8,658 nucleotides of DNA from Solirubrobacterales bacterium (GCA_003157595.1 PMKB01000173.1:7255-15912); one strand, 5' to 3'; shown: positions 1 through 6,082, numbered from the stretch's first letter. Program-made: numbers and translations. Notes: a model not told the origin generated them from the sequence alone.

Positions 1-92
1 ACGCCGCCGGCGCCGGCGCCGCCCGCGAGCAGCGCGAGCGCGCCGAGAACCCCCAGCCGGCGCGCAACCCGCGTGCTAGCCTGCATGGTCAT
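1..92 (-). CDS. 5' fragment of a possible secreted protein (signal peptide only)
   Basis: Reading the minus strand from the ATG at 92 gives 30 open codons that run off the left edge. The translation is MTMQASTRV followed by ARRLGVLGALALLAGGAGAGG: an arginine-containing n-region and then an alanine/leucine/glycine core, as in a Sec signal peptide. A second in-frame ATG lies at 86. No Shine-Dalgarno sequence precedes either start. The hexamer TACCGA sits 8 bases before the ATG at 92, a weak match to a -10 box (last T missing). The start codons overlap those of the divergent lipoprotein gene, so the two would be transcribed back to back. Nothing of the mature protein is visible, so no function can be given. 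The call rests on a short composition pattern in GC-rich DNA and could be chance. Confidence 0.4.
   Translation of the reverse strand, partial: MTMQASTRVARRLGVLGALALLAGGAGAGG
77..82 (+). promoter_or_regulatory. -10-like hexamer TAGCCT before the lipoprotein gene
   Basis: TAGCCT fits the actinobacterial TANNNT -10 pattern and is preceded by TG plus one base, as in an extended -10. Eight bases separate it from the ATG at 91, which would put the transcription start at or next to that ATG. No convincing -35 box is seen. The same hexamer precedes the gene at 5597. Confidence 0.4.
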
Positions 93-1074
93 GGGTCACG
101 TCGGTAGTGCATCTGCTTGGCACCTTCGACGACTCGCAGCAATTCCCCTCGTGATTGGCGTCGCGCTTGCGATCGCCGCGTGCGGCGGCGGCGGCCCCGC
201 CAAGACGACGGCGGCCGCGAAGGTCTCGCCGGCGCGGCTGGTCTCGCAGTCCTTCTCCGCGAGCGACGCGGTGAACTCGGGCGAGGTCGCGCTGACTCTC
301 GACCTCAAGCTCGACGGCATCAAGGCGCTGGATGGCAAGCCGATCGCGCTGAGCATCTCCGGTCCGTTCCAGCGCAGCGACGGCGAGCTCTCGACCGACC
401 TGCAGGCGACCGTCTCGGCCGGCTCCTCGAGCGCGAAGATCGGCTTGGACAAGATCGGCAAGAACGTCTATCTGGAGCTCGCCGGGACCTTCTACAAGGT
501 GCCGGCCCGCGCAACGGCGACCGGCGCGACCGGTGCGACGGGTGCGACCGGTGCGACGGGTGCGACCGGCCTGTTGAGCGGCCTGAGTATCGACCCGGCG
601 ACGTGGCTGAGCGATCCGCGCGACGTCGGCGCCAAGACGCTCGGCGGTGTGCTCACCGAGCACCTGCAGGCGCAGATCAACGTGGACAACGTGCTGAACG
701 ACGTCGCGAAGATGATCGGCGGCGCCGCCGGCTCGGGCGGCCCGAGTACCTCCACAAGCGTGCTGGCCCTGGTGCAGTCCGCGATCACCAAGGCGCAGGT
801 CGACGTCTATACCGGCGTCGCCGATCACGTCGTGCGCGAGTTTGACCTGGACATAGCCTTCACGGTGCCGGCGATCGCCGCCGGAGCGCTCGACGGCCTG
901 ACCGGCGGCTCGCTCACGCTCGATGCCACGCTGACCGGCCTCAATCAGCCACAGACGATCACGGCGCCGGCCAACCCGCAGCCCTCGTCGAAGCTGCTCA
1001 ACGGCGTTTTCGCGCTGGAGAGCCAGTTCGGGTCGCTCGCCTCGGTTGTCGCCGGGCTCACCTCCGCGACCTGA
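91..1074 (+). CDS. Putative lipoprotein with Gly-Ala-Thr repeat
   Basis: This encodes a 327-residue exported lipoprotein of unknown function. Residues 12-31 form a lipoprotein signal peptide: Arg13-Arg14, a hydrophobic core and the lipobox I-A-A-C, with Cys31 as the expected lipidation site, followed by a Gly-rich tether and an Ala/Thr linker. The mature part (about 50-327) alternates beta-strand-like stretches rich in Leu, Asp and Ser. This recalls the LppX/LprAFG-type lipoproteins of Actinobacteria, which bind lipid in a hydrophobic cavity, but I see no diagnostic motif, so that is only a suggestion. Residues 145-159 are five Gly-Ala-Thr units. Start choice: ATG at 91 lies 8 bases after a -10-like box. 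ATG at 85 and GTG at 73 are in frame but too close to or upstream of that box. The frame is open to the left edge, but the lipobox position argues against a longer protein. No Shine-Dalgarno sequence is present. Confidence 0.82.
   Translation: MGHVGSASAWHLRRLAAIPLVIGVALAIAACGGGGPAKTTAAAKVSPARLVSQSFSASDAVNSGEVALTLDLKLDGIKALDGKPIALSISGPFQRSDGELSTDLQATVSAGSSSAKIGLDKIGKNVYLELAGTFYKVPARATATGATGATGATGATGATGLLSGLSIDPATWLSDPRDVGAKTLGGVLTEHLQAQINVDNVLNDVAKMIGGAAGSGGPSTSTSVLALVQSAITKAQVDVYTGVADHVVREFDLDIAFTVPAIAAGALDGLTGGSLTLDATLTGLNQPQTITAPANPQPSSKLLNGVFALESQFGSLASVVAGLTSAT
523..567 (+). repeat. Five 9-base units coding Gly-Ala-Thr
   Basis: Five in-frame 9-base units (GGY GCG ACS) encode Gly-Ala-Thr x5 at residues 145-159 of the lipoprotein. 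Units two to five alternate ACG and ACC, so the higher-order unit is 18 bases, present twice exactly from 532 to 567. The preceding codons encode Ala-Thr-Ala-Thr. A Gly-X-Thr run is collagen-like in style but much too short for a triple helix; a flexible linker is more likely. The near-identity at DNA level suggests recent slippage or duplication. Confidence 0.85.
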
Positions 1075-1109
1075 AGGTGATCTGACGCTGCTGTCGTCCT
1101 CCGAGCTTC

Positions 1110-1128
1110 GCAGCTGGCGCGCGGCTGC
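1110..1128 (+). terminator. Weak hairpin after the lipoprotein gene
   Basis: GCAGCTG (1110-1116) can pair with CGGCTGC (1122-1128), seven pairs including one G-T, around a 5-base loop. It lies 36 bases after the lipoprotein stop within the 126-base gap before the acyl-CoA dehydrogenase. No T-run follows, so it could equally be a chance GC-rich dyad. Nothing else is evident in this gap apart from the ribosome binding site at 1187-1192. Confidence 0.25.
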
Positions 1129-1200
1129 TCGACCGGCCCCCGGCCGGCTCGCAGGGTCGCTCCCCCGGCAATCCAGTCCCGCCGCAGAAAGGTCGCAACC

Positions 1201-2349
1201 ATGGTTGATTTCACGCTGAGCGACGAGCAGCTCGCGCTCCGCGAGCTCGCCCACGACTTCGCCGAGAAGGAGATCCGGCCGGTTGCCTGGCAGTACGACC
1301 GCGATGGCACCTTCCCCGAGGCAATCATCGAGAAGGCCTGGGCGGTCGGTCTGATGAACACCCACATCCCAGAGCTCTACGGCGGCGTCGGCGCGGGCTA
1401 CCTCGACGGCGCGATCCTCGAGGAGGAGCTCTCCTGGGGCTGTTCGGGCATCCAGACCTCCGTTGGCTGCAACGGCCTCGCCGTCACGCCGCTGCTGGTC
1501 GCGGGCTCGGAGGAGCTCAAGCGCGAATACCTCGGCCGGCTGGTGCAGGCGCCGCTGCTCGCGTCGTTCTGCCTGACCGAGCCGGATGCCGGCTCGGACG
1601 TCGCGGCGATGAAGACGCGCGCGGTGCGCAAAGGCGACCGCTGGGTGATCAGCGGCTCGAAGTGCTTCATAACCAACGGCAGCTACGCCAACTTCTACAC
1701 CGTGTACGCGAAGACCGACCCCGACGCCGGCCACCGCGGGATCTCGTGCTTCGTCGTTCCGCGCGACGCCGGCGTGATCGTCGACGGGCACGAGGACAAG
1801 ATGGGACAGCGCGCTTCGAACACGGCGACGATCACCTTCCCCGACGTCGAGATCCCGCTCGACCATCTGATCGGCGAGGAGAACGCGGGCTTCAAGATCG
1901 CGATGATGACGCTCGACCGGACCCGGCCGGGCGTCGCGGCGATGGCCACCGGCATCGCGCGGGCGGCATTCGAGTTCGCGGTCTCCTACGCCCGCGAGCG
2001 TGTCACCTTCGGCGTCCCGATCGCCATGCACCAGGCGATCCAGTTCATGATCGCCGACATGGCGACCGACATCGAGGCTTCGCGCCTGCTGACGTGGAAG
2101 TCGGCGGTGCTGCTCGATCAGGGCAAGCGCAACACGCTGCTGTCCTCCCACGCCAAGCGCTTCGCCGCCGACGCCGCGATGCGCGTCGCGACCGACGCGG
2201 TGCAGGTCTACGGCGGCTACGGCTTCATCAAGGACTACCCGGTCGAGAAGCTGATGCGCGACGCGAAGATCATGCAGCTGTACGAGGGCACCGCACAGAT
2301 CCAGCGGATCGTGATCGCGCGCGAGGTGCTCGACCCCGCCCGCGGCTGA
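1201..2349 (+). CDS. Acyl-CoA dehydrogenase, medium-chain (MCAD-like) type
   Basis: The 382-residue product catalyses the FAD-dependent alpha,beta-dehydrogenation of acyl-CoA, the first step of beta-oxidation, passing electrons to ETF. Its length is typical. An all-alpha N-terminal domain spans about 1-120. The flavin-binding signature FCLTEPDAGSD is at 123-133, a beta domain follows to about 235, and the C-terminal helical domain ends with LYEGTAQIQR. Glu362 in YEGT is at the position of the catalytic base of mammalian MCAD. The segments AWAVGLMNTHIPE (46-58), TRPGVAA, ATDAVQ and YPVEKLMRDAKI closely follow MCAD as I recall it, so medium/short straight-chain acyl-CoA is the likely substrate; this is inference. 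The ATG at 1201 is preceded by GAAAGG (1187-1192), 8 bases away. The gene converges on the Fn3-like gene and shares its pathway with the bifunctional enzyme at 3558. Confidence 0.95.
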   Translation: MVDFTLSDEQLALRELAHDFAEKEIRPVAWQYDRDGTFPEAIIEKAWAVGLMNTHIPELYGGVGAGYLDGAILEEELSWGCSGIQTSVGCNGLAVTPLLVAGSEELKREYLGRLVQAPLLASFCLTEPDAGSDVAAMKTRAVRKGDRWVISGSKCFITNGSYANFYTVYAKTDPDAGHRGISCFVVPRDAGVIVDGHEDKMGQRASNTATITFPDVEIPLDHLIGEENAGFKIAMMTLDRTRPGVAAMATGIARAAFEFAVSYARERVTFGVPIAMHQAIQFMIADMATDIEASRLLTWKSAVLLDQGKRNTLLSSHAKRFAADAAMRVATDAVQVYGGYGFIKDYPVEKLMRDAKIMQLYEGTAQIQRIVIAREVLDPARG

Positions 2350-2372
2350 GCGCTCCGTGGATCGCTGGCGCA

Positions 2373-2401
2373 AACGGGGGCTCGCCGCGCCGGCCCCCGT
2401 T
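2373..2401. terminator. Inverted repeat between convergent genes (likely bidirectional terminator)
   Basis: AACGGGGGC (2373-2381) and GCCCCCGTT (2393-2401) form a perfect 9-base stem with an 11-base loop. It is centred in the 68-base gap between the ends of the acyl-CoA dehydrogenase and the minus-strand Fn3-like gene, 23 bases after one stop and 16 bases after the other. Neither side has a long T-run (TTT at best on the minus strand), which is common for terminators in GC-rich genomes. Confidence 0.6.
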
Positions 2402-2417
2402 CGTGCGGCTCTGGCGC

Positions 2418-3458
2418 TCACTTGAGCTTGATTACGACCGTCTGGCTGTAGCCGGACACGTGCGCGCCCTCGACTGGCAGCACCAGCGCGCGGAAGAAGC
2501 CGCTGTGGTGAATGCGGACCGTCGACGCGAAACCGACAGTGCCGTTGTTGACCGCGGCCACGGCGACGGTGCCGCCGACGACCTTCCAACTAGTGCCGAC
2601 GAGTCGCTCGAAGGCGATTCGCGCCGACGGCTCGCCCGGCGCGATCGTGCCGCTGAAGCGCACGGTCGGGCGCCGTTTAGTGCCCGTGGCCCTGGCGGTG
2701 AGCGCCACGCTGACGGCGTCGGCGACGACGACGGTCCCGGAGATCGTCGCGCCGGACACGACGCGGTACTCGGTGTTCAGCGCGAGGCCGAGCTCGTTGA
2801 AGACGAACGTGCCGTCGGACAGCGTCAGCTCGGCGTTGCCGACGCTCGCGAAGCCCGTCGTATAGGGGAATTGGCTCTGCTGCAGCTGCACGGCGACGCC
2901 GGCGTTGCCGGTCCCCGAGAGCGTCCCCTCGACTGTCACCGCGTTGCCGAAGATGACCGGGTTGGGCGCGGCCGTGATCGCCAGCGAGAGCGGGATCTTG
3001 GCCGTCGTGAAGCTCCTGTCGACGCCGAGCGCCGTGCTGGTCGCGTTGGTCGCGACGATCCTGTAGTGGTACACGGTGCCCGCCGTCAGCCCGGAGATCG
3101 CGATCGAGACCGGGACAGTGGTGGCTCCCGCGGCGATCTGGGTGGGGGCCGACTGGGATCCGTATTTGGCGGTCGCGCCGTACTGGAAGTAGACCTCGGT
3201 GGACTCGCTGCCGGGGTTCACGCTGGCGGCGAGCTGCGCGGACTCGTAGGTGATCGAGCCGGCTGCGCCGGTCGTGACCTTCGGGGCGGCGGCCAGCGCG
3301 GGCGCCGCGAACAGCGCACACGATCCGACGATCGCCACCGCTGCGACCAGCAGCGGGCGGGCAAGCCTGCGCGTCAGGCGAGTGCGCCCGGCCCGCACGT
3401 CCGTCCCCCTGCCGAGTGCACGACCCTGCTCTCCCATGGCACGACGTTCCTTACGCAT
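2418..3458 (-). CDS. Secreted protein with Fn3-like and Ig-like domains
   Basis: This encodes a 346-residue exported protein with no catalytic motif. Residues 1-31 are an unusually long, Arg-rich n-region. Residues 32-58 are hydrophobic and end in APALAAAP, giving a likely signal-peptidase I site near 56-58. Cys47 lies in V-G-S-C, a poor lipobox in the middle of the core. Residues 60-152 form a fibronectin-III-like domain of the type common in Solirubrobacterales: SVNPGSESTEVYFQYG, then GLTAGTVYHYRIVATN and ending SFTT. Residues 155-346 are beta-rich, beginning with the Ig-like opening ITAAPNPVIFGNAVTVEGT, and probably hold two more Ig-like sandwiches. A cell-surface or extracellular adhesion/structural role is plausible but unproven. 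The ATG at 3458 is chosen over the one at 3437 because GGGAGGAG lies 4 bases upstream. It is divergent from the bifunctional beta-oxidation enzyme. Confidence 0.85.
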   Translation of the reverse strand: MRKERRAMGEQGRALGRGTDVRAGRTRLTRRLARPLLVAAVAIVGSCALFAAPALAAAPKVTTGAAGSITYESAQLAASVNPGSESTEVYFQYGATAKYGSQSAPTQIAAGATTVPVSIAISGLTAGTVYHYRIVATNATSTALGVDRSFTTAKIPLSLAITAAPNPVIFGNAVTVEGTLSGTGNAGVAVQLQQSQFPYTTGFASVGNAELTLSDGTFVFNELGLALNTEYRVVSGATISGTVVVADAVSVALTARATGTKRRPTVRFSGTIAPGEPSARIAFERLVGTSWKVVGGTVAVAAVNNGTVGFASTVRIHHSGFFRALVLPVEGAHVSGYSQTVVIKLK

Positions 3459-3462
3459 GACG

Positions 3463-3470
3463 CTCCTCCC
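3463..3470 (-). promoter_or_regulatory. Strong Shine-Dalgarno site GGGAGGAG
   Basis: On the minus strand GGGAGGAG ends 4 bases before the ATG at 3458. It is the strongest ribosome binding site in the window and decides the start of the Fn3-like gene. It begins only 5 bases downstream of the hairpin at 3476-3500. Confidence 0.8.
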
Positions 3471-3475
3471 GCGCT

Positions 3476-3500
3476 CAGACCGGCGTGATCGCCGGGTCTG
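3476..3500. promoter_or_regulatory. Strong hairpin/dyad in the divergent intergenic region
   Basis: CAGACCGGCG (3476-3485) pairs with CGCCGGGTCTG (3490-3500) as a 10-base stem with one bulged G and a four-base loop TGAT. The inner CCGGCG/CGCCGG arms are perfect. In the transcript of the minus-strand Fn3-like gene it would lie in the 5' leader directly before the ribosome binding site. As DNA it could be a protein-binding dyad serving both divergent genes. Its position upstream of both reading frames makes a terminator role for these two genes unlikely. Confidence 0.55.
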
Positions 3501-3504
3501 CGGT

Positions 3505-3519
3505 CCAGGACTACCCTGG
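3505..3519. promoter_or_regulatory. Short palindrome, possible operator
   Basis: CCAGG-ACTAC-CCTGG is an inverted repeat with 5-base arms and a 5-base spacer; flanking positions extend the symmetry imperfectly. It sits immediately upstream of the -10-like TATAGA box. A repressor bound here could affect both divergent promoters. The arms are short, and no regulator gene is visible in the window. Confidence 0.3.
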
Positions 3520-3521
3520 TC

Positions 3522-3529
3522 TATAGATT
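3522..3529 (+). promoter_or_regulatory. -10-like TATAGATT for the bifunctional enzyme gene
   Basis: TATAGATT contains both TATAGA and TAGATT (TANNNT), a rare AT-rich patch here. A start about 7 bases downstream would give a leader of roughly 22 bases that includes the GAGGAG site. The core TCTATAGA (3520-3527) is its own reverse complement, so it could also serve the minus-strand gene. No -35 consensus is seen on either strand. Confidence 0.35.
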
Positions 3530-3546
3530 CAGACACACTCGACCGC

Positions 3547-3552
3547 GAGGAG
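3547..3552 (+). promoter_or_regulatory. Shine-Dalgarno site GAGGAG
   Basis: GAGGAG lies 5 bases before the ATG at 3558 and supports that start for the bifunctional beta-oxidation enzyme. Confidence 0.75.
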
Positions 3553-3557
3553 TTGCG

Positions 3558-5537
3558 ATGTTCGTTTTCAAGGCCGGAGTCCTCGGCGCGGGCACGATGG
3601 GCGCAGAAATCGCCCAGTTGATCGCCTCGGCGGGGATCCCGGTCGTCCTGCGCGACGTCGAGCAGCGGTTTGTCGACGCCGGCCTGCAGAAGGCCGAGCA
3701 GATCACCGCCGACCGCGCCGGCTCGCTCGTCGCCTCCGGCCGGCTCACGCGCGAGCAGGCGGACGCCCAGGTCGCGGGCACGCTCGCGCTGATCAGCGCA
3801 ACGACCTCCTATGACGGCTTCGGCGACGTCGACTTCGTGATCGAGGCCGTGCCCGAGCGTCTCGAACTGAAGCTCGACGTCTTCGCCGAGCTGGACGCCG
3901 TCACTCCGGGCCACGCGATCCTGGCCTCGAACACATCGGCGCTGTCGATCAGCGAGCTGGCCGCCGCGACGACGCGCCCGGAGCGCGTCCTGGGCTTTCA
4001 CTTCTTCTACCCGGCGTCGGTGATGCGCCTGGTCGAGATCGTCGAGGGGATCGAGACCTCGCCGGAGTCGATCGCCGTGGCCGCGAGCTTCGCGTCAGCG
4101 ATTCGCAAGACCGCGATCCGTTGCGCCGACGTCCCCGGCTTCGTCGTCAATCGCGTGCTGCTCTCGGCGGTCAGCGAGCTGTGGCTCGCGCAGGAGCAGC
4201 TGGGGCTTGACATCGGCGCGCTGGACCGGGCGGTCGCGGAGTCGGGGGCCGCGCCGATCGGGCCGTTCCTTTTGGCGGACATGCTCGGGCTCGACACCGT
4301 GCTGCACGTCGCCGAGCATCTCCAGCAGGCCTTCGGCGAGCGCTTCCATGTTCACGCCGGGATGCGCGAGCTGGTCGCGAAGGGCGAGCTGGGCGTCAAG
4401 AGCGGGCGCGGCTTCTACGAAGACGGCGCGCCGCGCGCCGGCGGGAGCGAGGAGTTCGACGCGGCGGCGCTCGCCGAGCGCTTCGCGCTCAAGGCGCTGG
4501 TCGAGTGCTGCCTGCTGCTTGAGGAGGACGTCGCCTCCGCGCGCGACATCGACGTCGCGCTGATGGCCGGAGCCGGCCTGATCCCGCCGCCGTTCTCGCG
4601 TGCCGACGGGATCGGGCTCGGCGAGACGGTTGCGCGCCTGCGGCGTGCCGCGGCGGAGTGGGGCGCGTCGTTCGAGCCGCCGAGGATCCTGCGGCGCCTG
4701 GTCGCGCAGGGACGGCTCGGCGCCGCCGCCGGTCAGGGCTTCTTCCCGACGCCAGCGCCCGACCAGGGTCAGGCCGGCCCGGTCAAGCTCGAGTCGCGCG
4801 GCGAGGTGGCGATCGCCTGGATCGACAACCCTCCGGCCAACTCGATCACGATCGAGTTGCTCGACGCGCTGGCGCTGCTGTGGCGGGGGATCGTCGAAGC
4901 CGGGACGGTGCGCGTGCTCGTGATCGCCTCCGCCAGCCAGATGCTGTTCTGCGCTGGTGCCGACATCAAGGCCTTCGCGACGATGGACGTCGACGGCGAG
5001 CGCGAGCTCATCGATCGGATGCAGGCGCTGCTGCTCGAAGCGGGGCGCTCGCGGATCGTCACGATCGCCGCGGTAAACGGGTTGGCCTACGGCGGCGGCT
5101 GCGAACTGGCGCTGGGCGCCGACCTGCGGATCGCGGCGCAGTCGGCGAGCTTCGCGCAGCCGGAGGTCAAGCTGGGGATCATCCCGGGCTTCGGCGGGAC
5201 CCAGCGCCTGCCGCGTCTGGTCGGCGGCGGCCGGGCGCTCGAGATGAACCTGCTCGGCGAGCCGATCGACGCCTTCGAGGCGTGGGAGTACGGGCTCGTC
5301 AATCGCGTCGTTGCGGACCACGAGCTGTTCGACACAGCGCTGGCCTGGGCGCGCAGGCTGGCGGCGGCCCCGCCGATCGCGATTGAGCAGATCAAGCGGC
5401 TCACCGCTGGGCCGGAGCTCGAGGCCGGAATCGAAGCCGAGAAGGCGGCTTTCGCCCGCGTCTTCGCCTCCGCCGACGCGAGCGAGGGGGTCCGGGCCTT
5501 CCTCGAGAAGCGCCCGGCGCGCTTCAGCGGTAGCTGA
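3558..5537 (+). CDS. Bifunctional 3-hydroxyacyl-CoA dehydrogenase / enoyl-CoA hydratase (dehydrogenase first)
   Basis: The 659-residue fusion catalyses steps two and three of beta-oxidation. The NAD-binding Rossmann domain starts with GVLGAGTMG (7-15). By alignment to human HADH the dehydrogenase residues are Ser127, His148, Glu160 and Asn198, each ten below the human number. The usual HFFNP motif reads HFFYP here (Tyr151). A first C-terminal dehydrogenase domain covers about 195-290, and a second, degenerate copy about 305-396. After a short linker (397-407) comes a crotonase domain (408-659). It has CAGADIKAF (465-473) for the oxyanion hole, GGGCELA (512-518) with Glu516, and QPEVKLGIIPGFGGTQR (534-550) with Glu536. 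Both glutamates match the catalytic pair of rat enoyl-CoA hydratase. Domain order is the reverse of E. coli FadB and like the archaeal crotonyl-CoA hydratase/3-hydroxybutyryl-CoA dehydrogenase fusions. The start is supported by GAGGAG. Confidence 0.95.
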   Translation: MFVFKAGVLGAGTMGAEIAQLIASAGIPVVLRDVEQRFVDAGLQKAEQITADRAGSLVASGRLTREQADAQVAGTLALISATTSYDGFGDVDFVIEAVPERLELKLDVFAELDAVTPGHAILASNTSALSISELAAATTRPERVLGFHFFYPASVMRLVEIVEGIETSPESIAVAASFASAIRKTAIRCADVPGFVVNRVLLSAVSELWLAQEQLGLDIGALDRAVAESGAAPIGPFLLADMLGLDTVLHVAEHLQQAFGERFHVHAGMRELVAKGELGVKSGRGFYEDGAPRAGGSEEFDAAALAERFALKALVECCLLLEEDVASARDIDVALMAGAGLIPPPFSRADGIGLGETVARLRRAAAEWGASFEPPRILRRLVAQGRLGAAAGQGFFPTPAPDQGQAGPVKLESRGEVAIAWIDNPPANSITIELLDALALLWRGIVEAGTVRVLVIASASQMLFCAGADIKAFATMDVDGERELIDRMQALLLEAGRSRIVTIAAVNGLAYGGGCELALGADLRIAAQSASFAQPEVKLGIIPGFGGTQRLPRLVGGGRALEMNLLGEPIDAFEAWEYGLVNRVVADHELFDTALAWARRLAAAPPIAIEQIKRLTAGPELEAGIEAEKAAFARVFASADASEGVRAFLEKRPARFSGS

Positions 5538-5583
5538 TCGCGCGCGGGTCTCGCTCGGCGCTCGCCGCCGGCGCGGTTGGGAG

Positions 5584-5589
5584 TAGCCT
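5584..5589 (+). promoter_or_regulatory. -10-like hexamer TAGCCT before the coiled-coil gene
   Basis: TAGCCT is separated by exactly 7 bases from the GTG at 5597, placing the transcription start at the start codon. It lies in the 59-base gap after the bifunctional enzyme, where no convincing terminator is seen. It is identical to the hexamer at 77-82. Confidence 0.4.
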
Positions 5590-5596
5590 TCAGGGC

Positions 5597-6070
5597 GTGG
5601 TTGAGGAACCTCAGGTTGACAGTCTGCGCGACCGTGTCGCCGCGCGCGGCGAGGAGGCGCTCGGGCGGATCGCCCAGGACCTGCTCGAGAATCCGTGGAT
5701 CAACTCGGCGCTGACCGCGGCCTTTGAGGCGCGCGGGAAGGCGACGCAGGTGCAGGAGGTGGCGATGGACCTGCTCAACCTTCCATCCGCCGCCCACATG
5801 GAGCGCCTGACCAGGCGCGTGCGCTCGATCTCCCAGCGCTTGGAGGCCGTCGAGGATGCGCTGACGCGGCTCGAGGACGGGCTGCGCGGCACGCCGTCGG
5901 CGATCGTGGGCCGGCTGGACGCGATCGAGGAGCAGCTCACCGACGTGACGCGGGTGCTCGCCGAGCTGATGGCGCGGCGGCCCGACGCGACGGCGGCGGT
6001 GCCCCCCGGCCAGGAGCGCCTGGCGGTCGAGGGCATCGCGGACTCAAACGCCGCCGAGCCGGCGCCCTAA
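5597..6070 (+). CDS. Small coiled-coil protein, possibly phasin-like
   Basis: The 157-residue protein has no signal peptide or membrane segment, so it is probably cytoplasmic. The N-terminal third (about 10-60) is amphipathic helix, with the motif ENPWINSALTAAF at 31-43. LNLPS (60-64) follows. Residues 68-96 (ERLTRRVRSISQRLEAVEDA and on) and 103-124 are heptad-rich and look like a short coiled coil with a break at GTP. The tail is Ala/Pro-rich and disordered. The 'LNLPS, then Arg-rich coiled coil' layout recalls phasins and the PhaE/PhaR subunits of polyhydroxyalkanoate synthase, which fits its place after a beta-oxidation gene, but this is inference from style only. The GTG start has no Shine-Dalgarno sequence and sits 7 bases after TAGCCT. 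Its stop overlaps the stop of the convergent phosphorylase gene. Confidence 0.78.
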   Translation: MVEEPQVDSLRDRVAARGEEALGRIAQDLLENPWINSALTAAFEARGKATQVQEVAMDLLNLPSAAHMERLTRRVRSISQRLEAVEDALTRLEDGLRGTPSAIVGRLDAIEEQLTDVTRVLAELMARRPDATAAVPPGQERLAVEGIADSNAAEPAP

Positions 6071-6082
6071 ACCGGCGCGGCT
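6057..6082. terminator. Hairpin spanning two convergent stop codons
   Basis: AGCCG-G-CGCC (6057-6066) pairs with GGCGCGGCT (6074-6082), nine base pairs with one bulged G (6062) and a 7-base loop. The overlapping TAA (+) and TAG (-) stop codons lie at the base of the loop. With no gap between the convergent genes, this is the only obvious place for a bidirectional terminator. No T-run is present. Confidence 0.4.

Noticed and set aside
3..20. GC-rich CGCCGG-type short repeat at the left edge
   Set aside because: It is explained by Gly-Ala codons of the minus-strand signal-peptide-like frame and is too short to call a repeat element.
76..2589. An 837-codon open frame on the minus strand across the lipoprotein and acyl-CoA dehydrogenase genes
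   Set aside because: Its translation is Arg/Gly/Asp-rich with no recognisable domain and it lies antisense to two well-supported genes; long antisense frames are expected at this GC content.
1662..3488. A 608-codon plus-strand frame running from inside the dehydrogenase gene through the Fn3-like gene
   Set aside because: It has biased composition only, crosses the inverted repeat at 2373-2401, and is out of frame with the recognised dehydrogenase.
2418..4001. Extending the Fn3-like gene upstream to 4001 (527 codons)
   Set aside because: The extra N-terminal 181 codons are antisense to the bifunctional enzyme. The signal peptide and the strong GGGAGGAG site place the true start at 3458.
4095..5321. 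A 408-codon minus-strand frame inside the bifunctional enzyme gene
   Set aside because: It has low-complexity Arg-rich translation and is a shadow of a gene whose catalytic residues are all intact.
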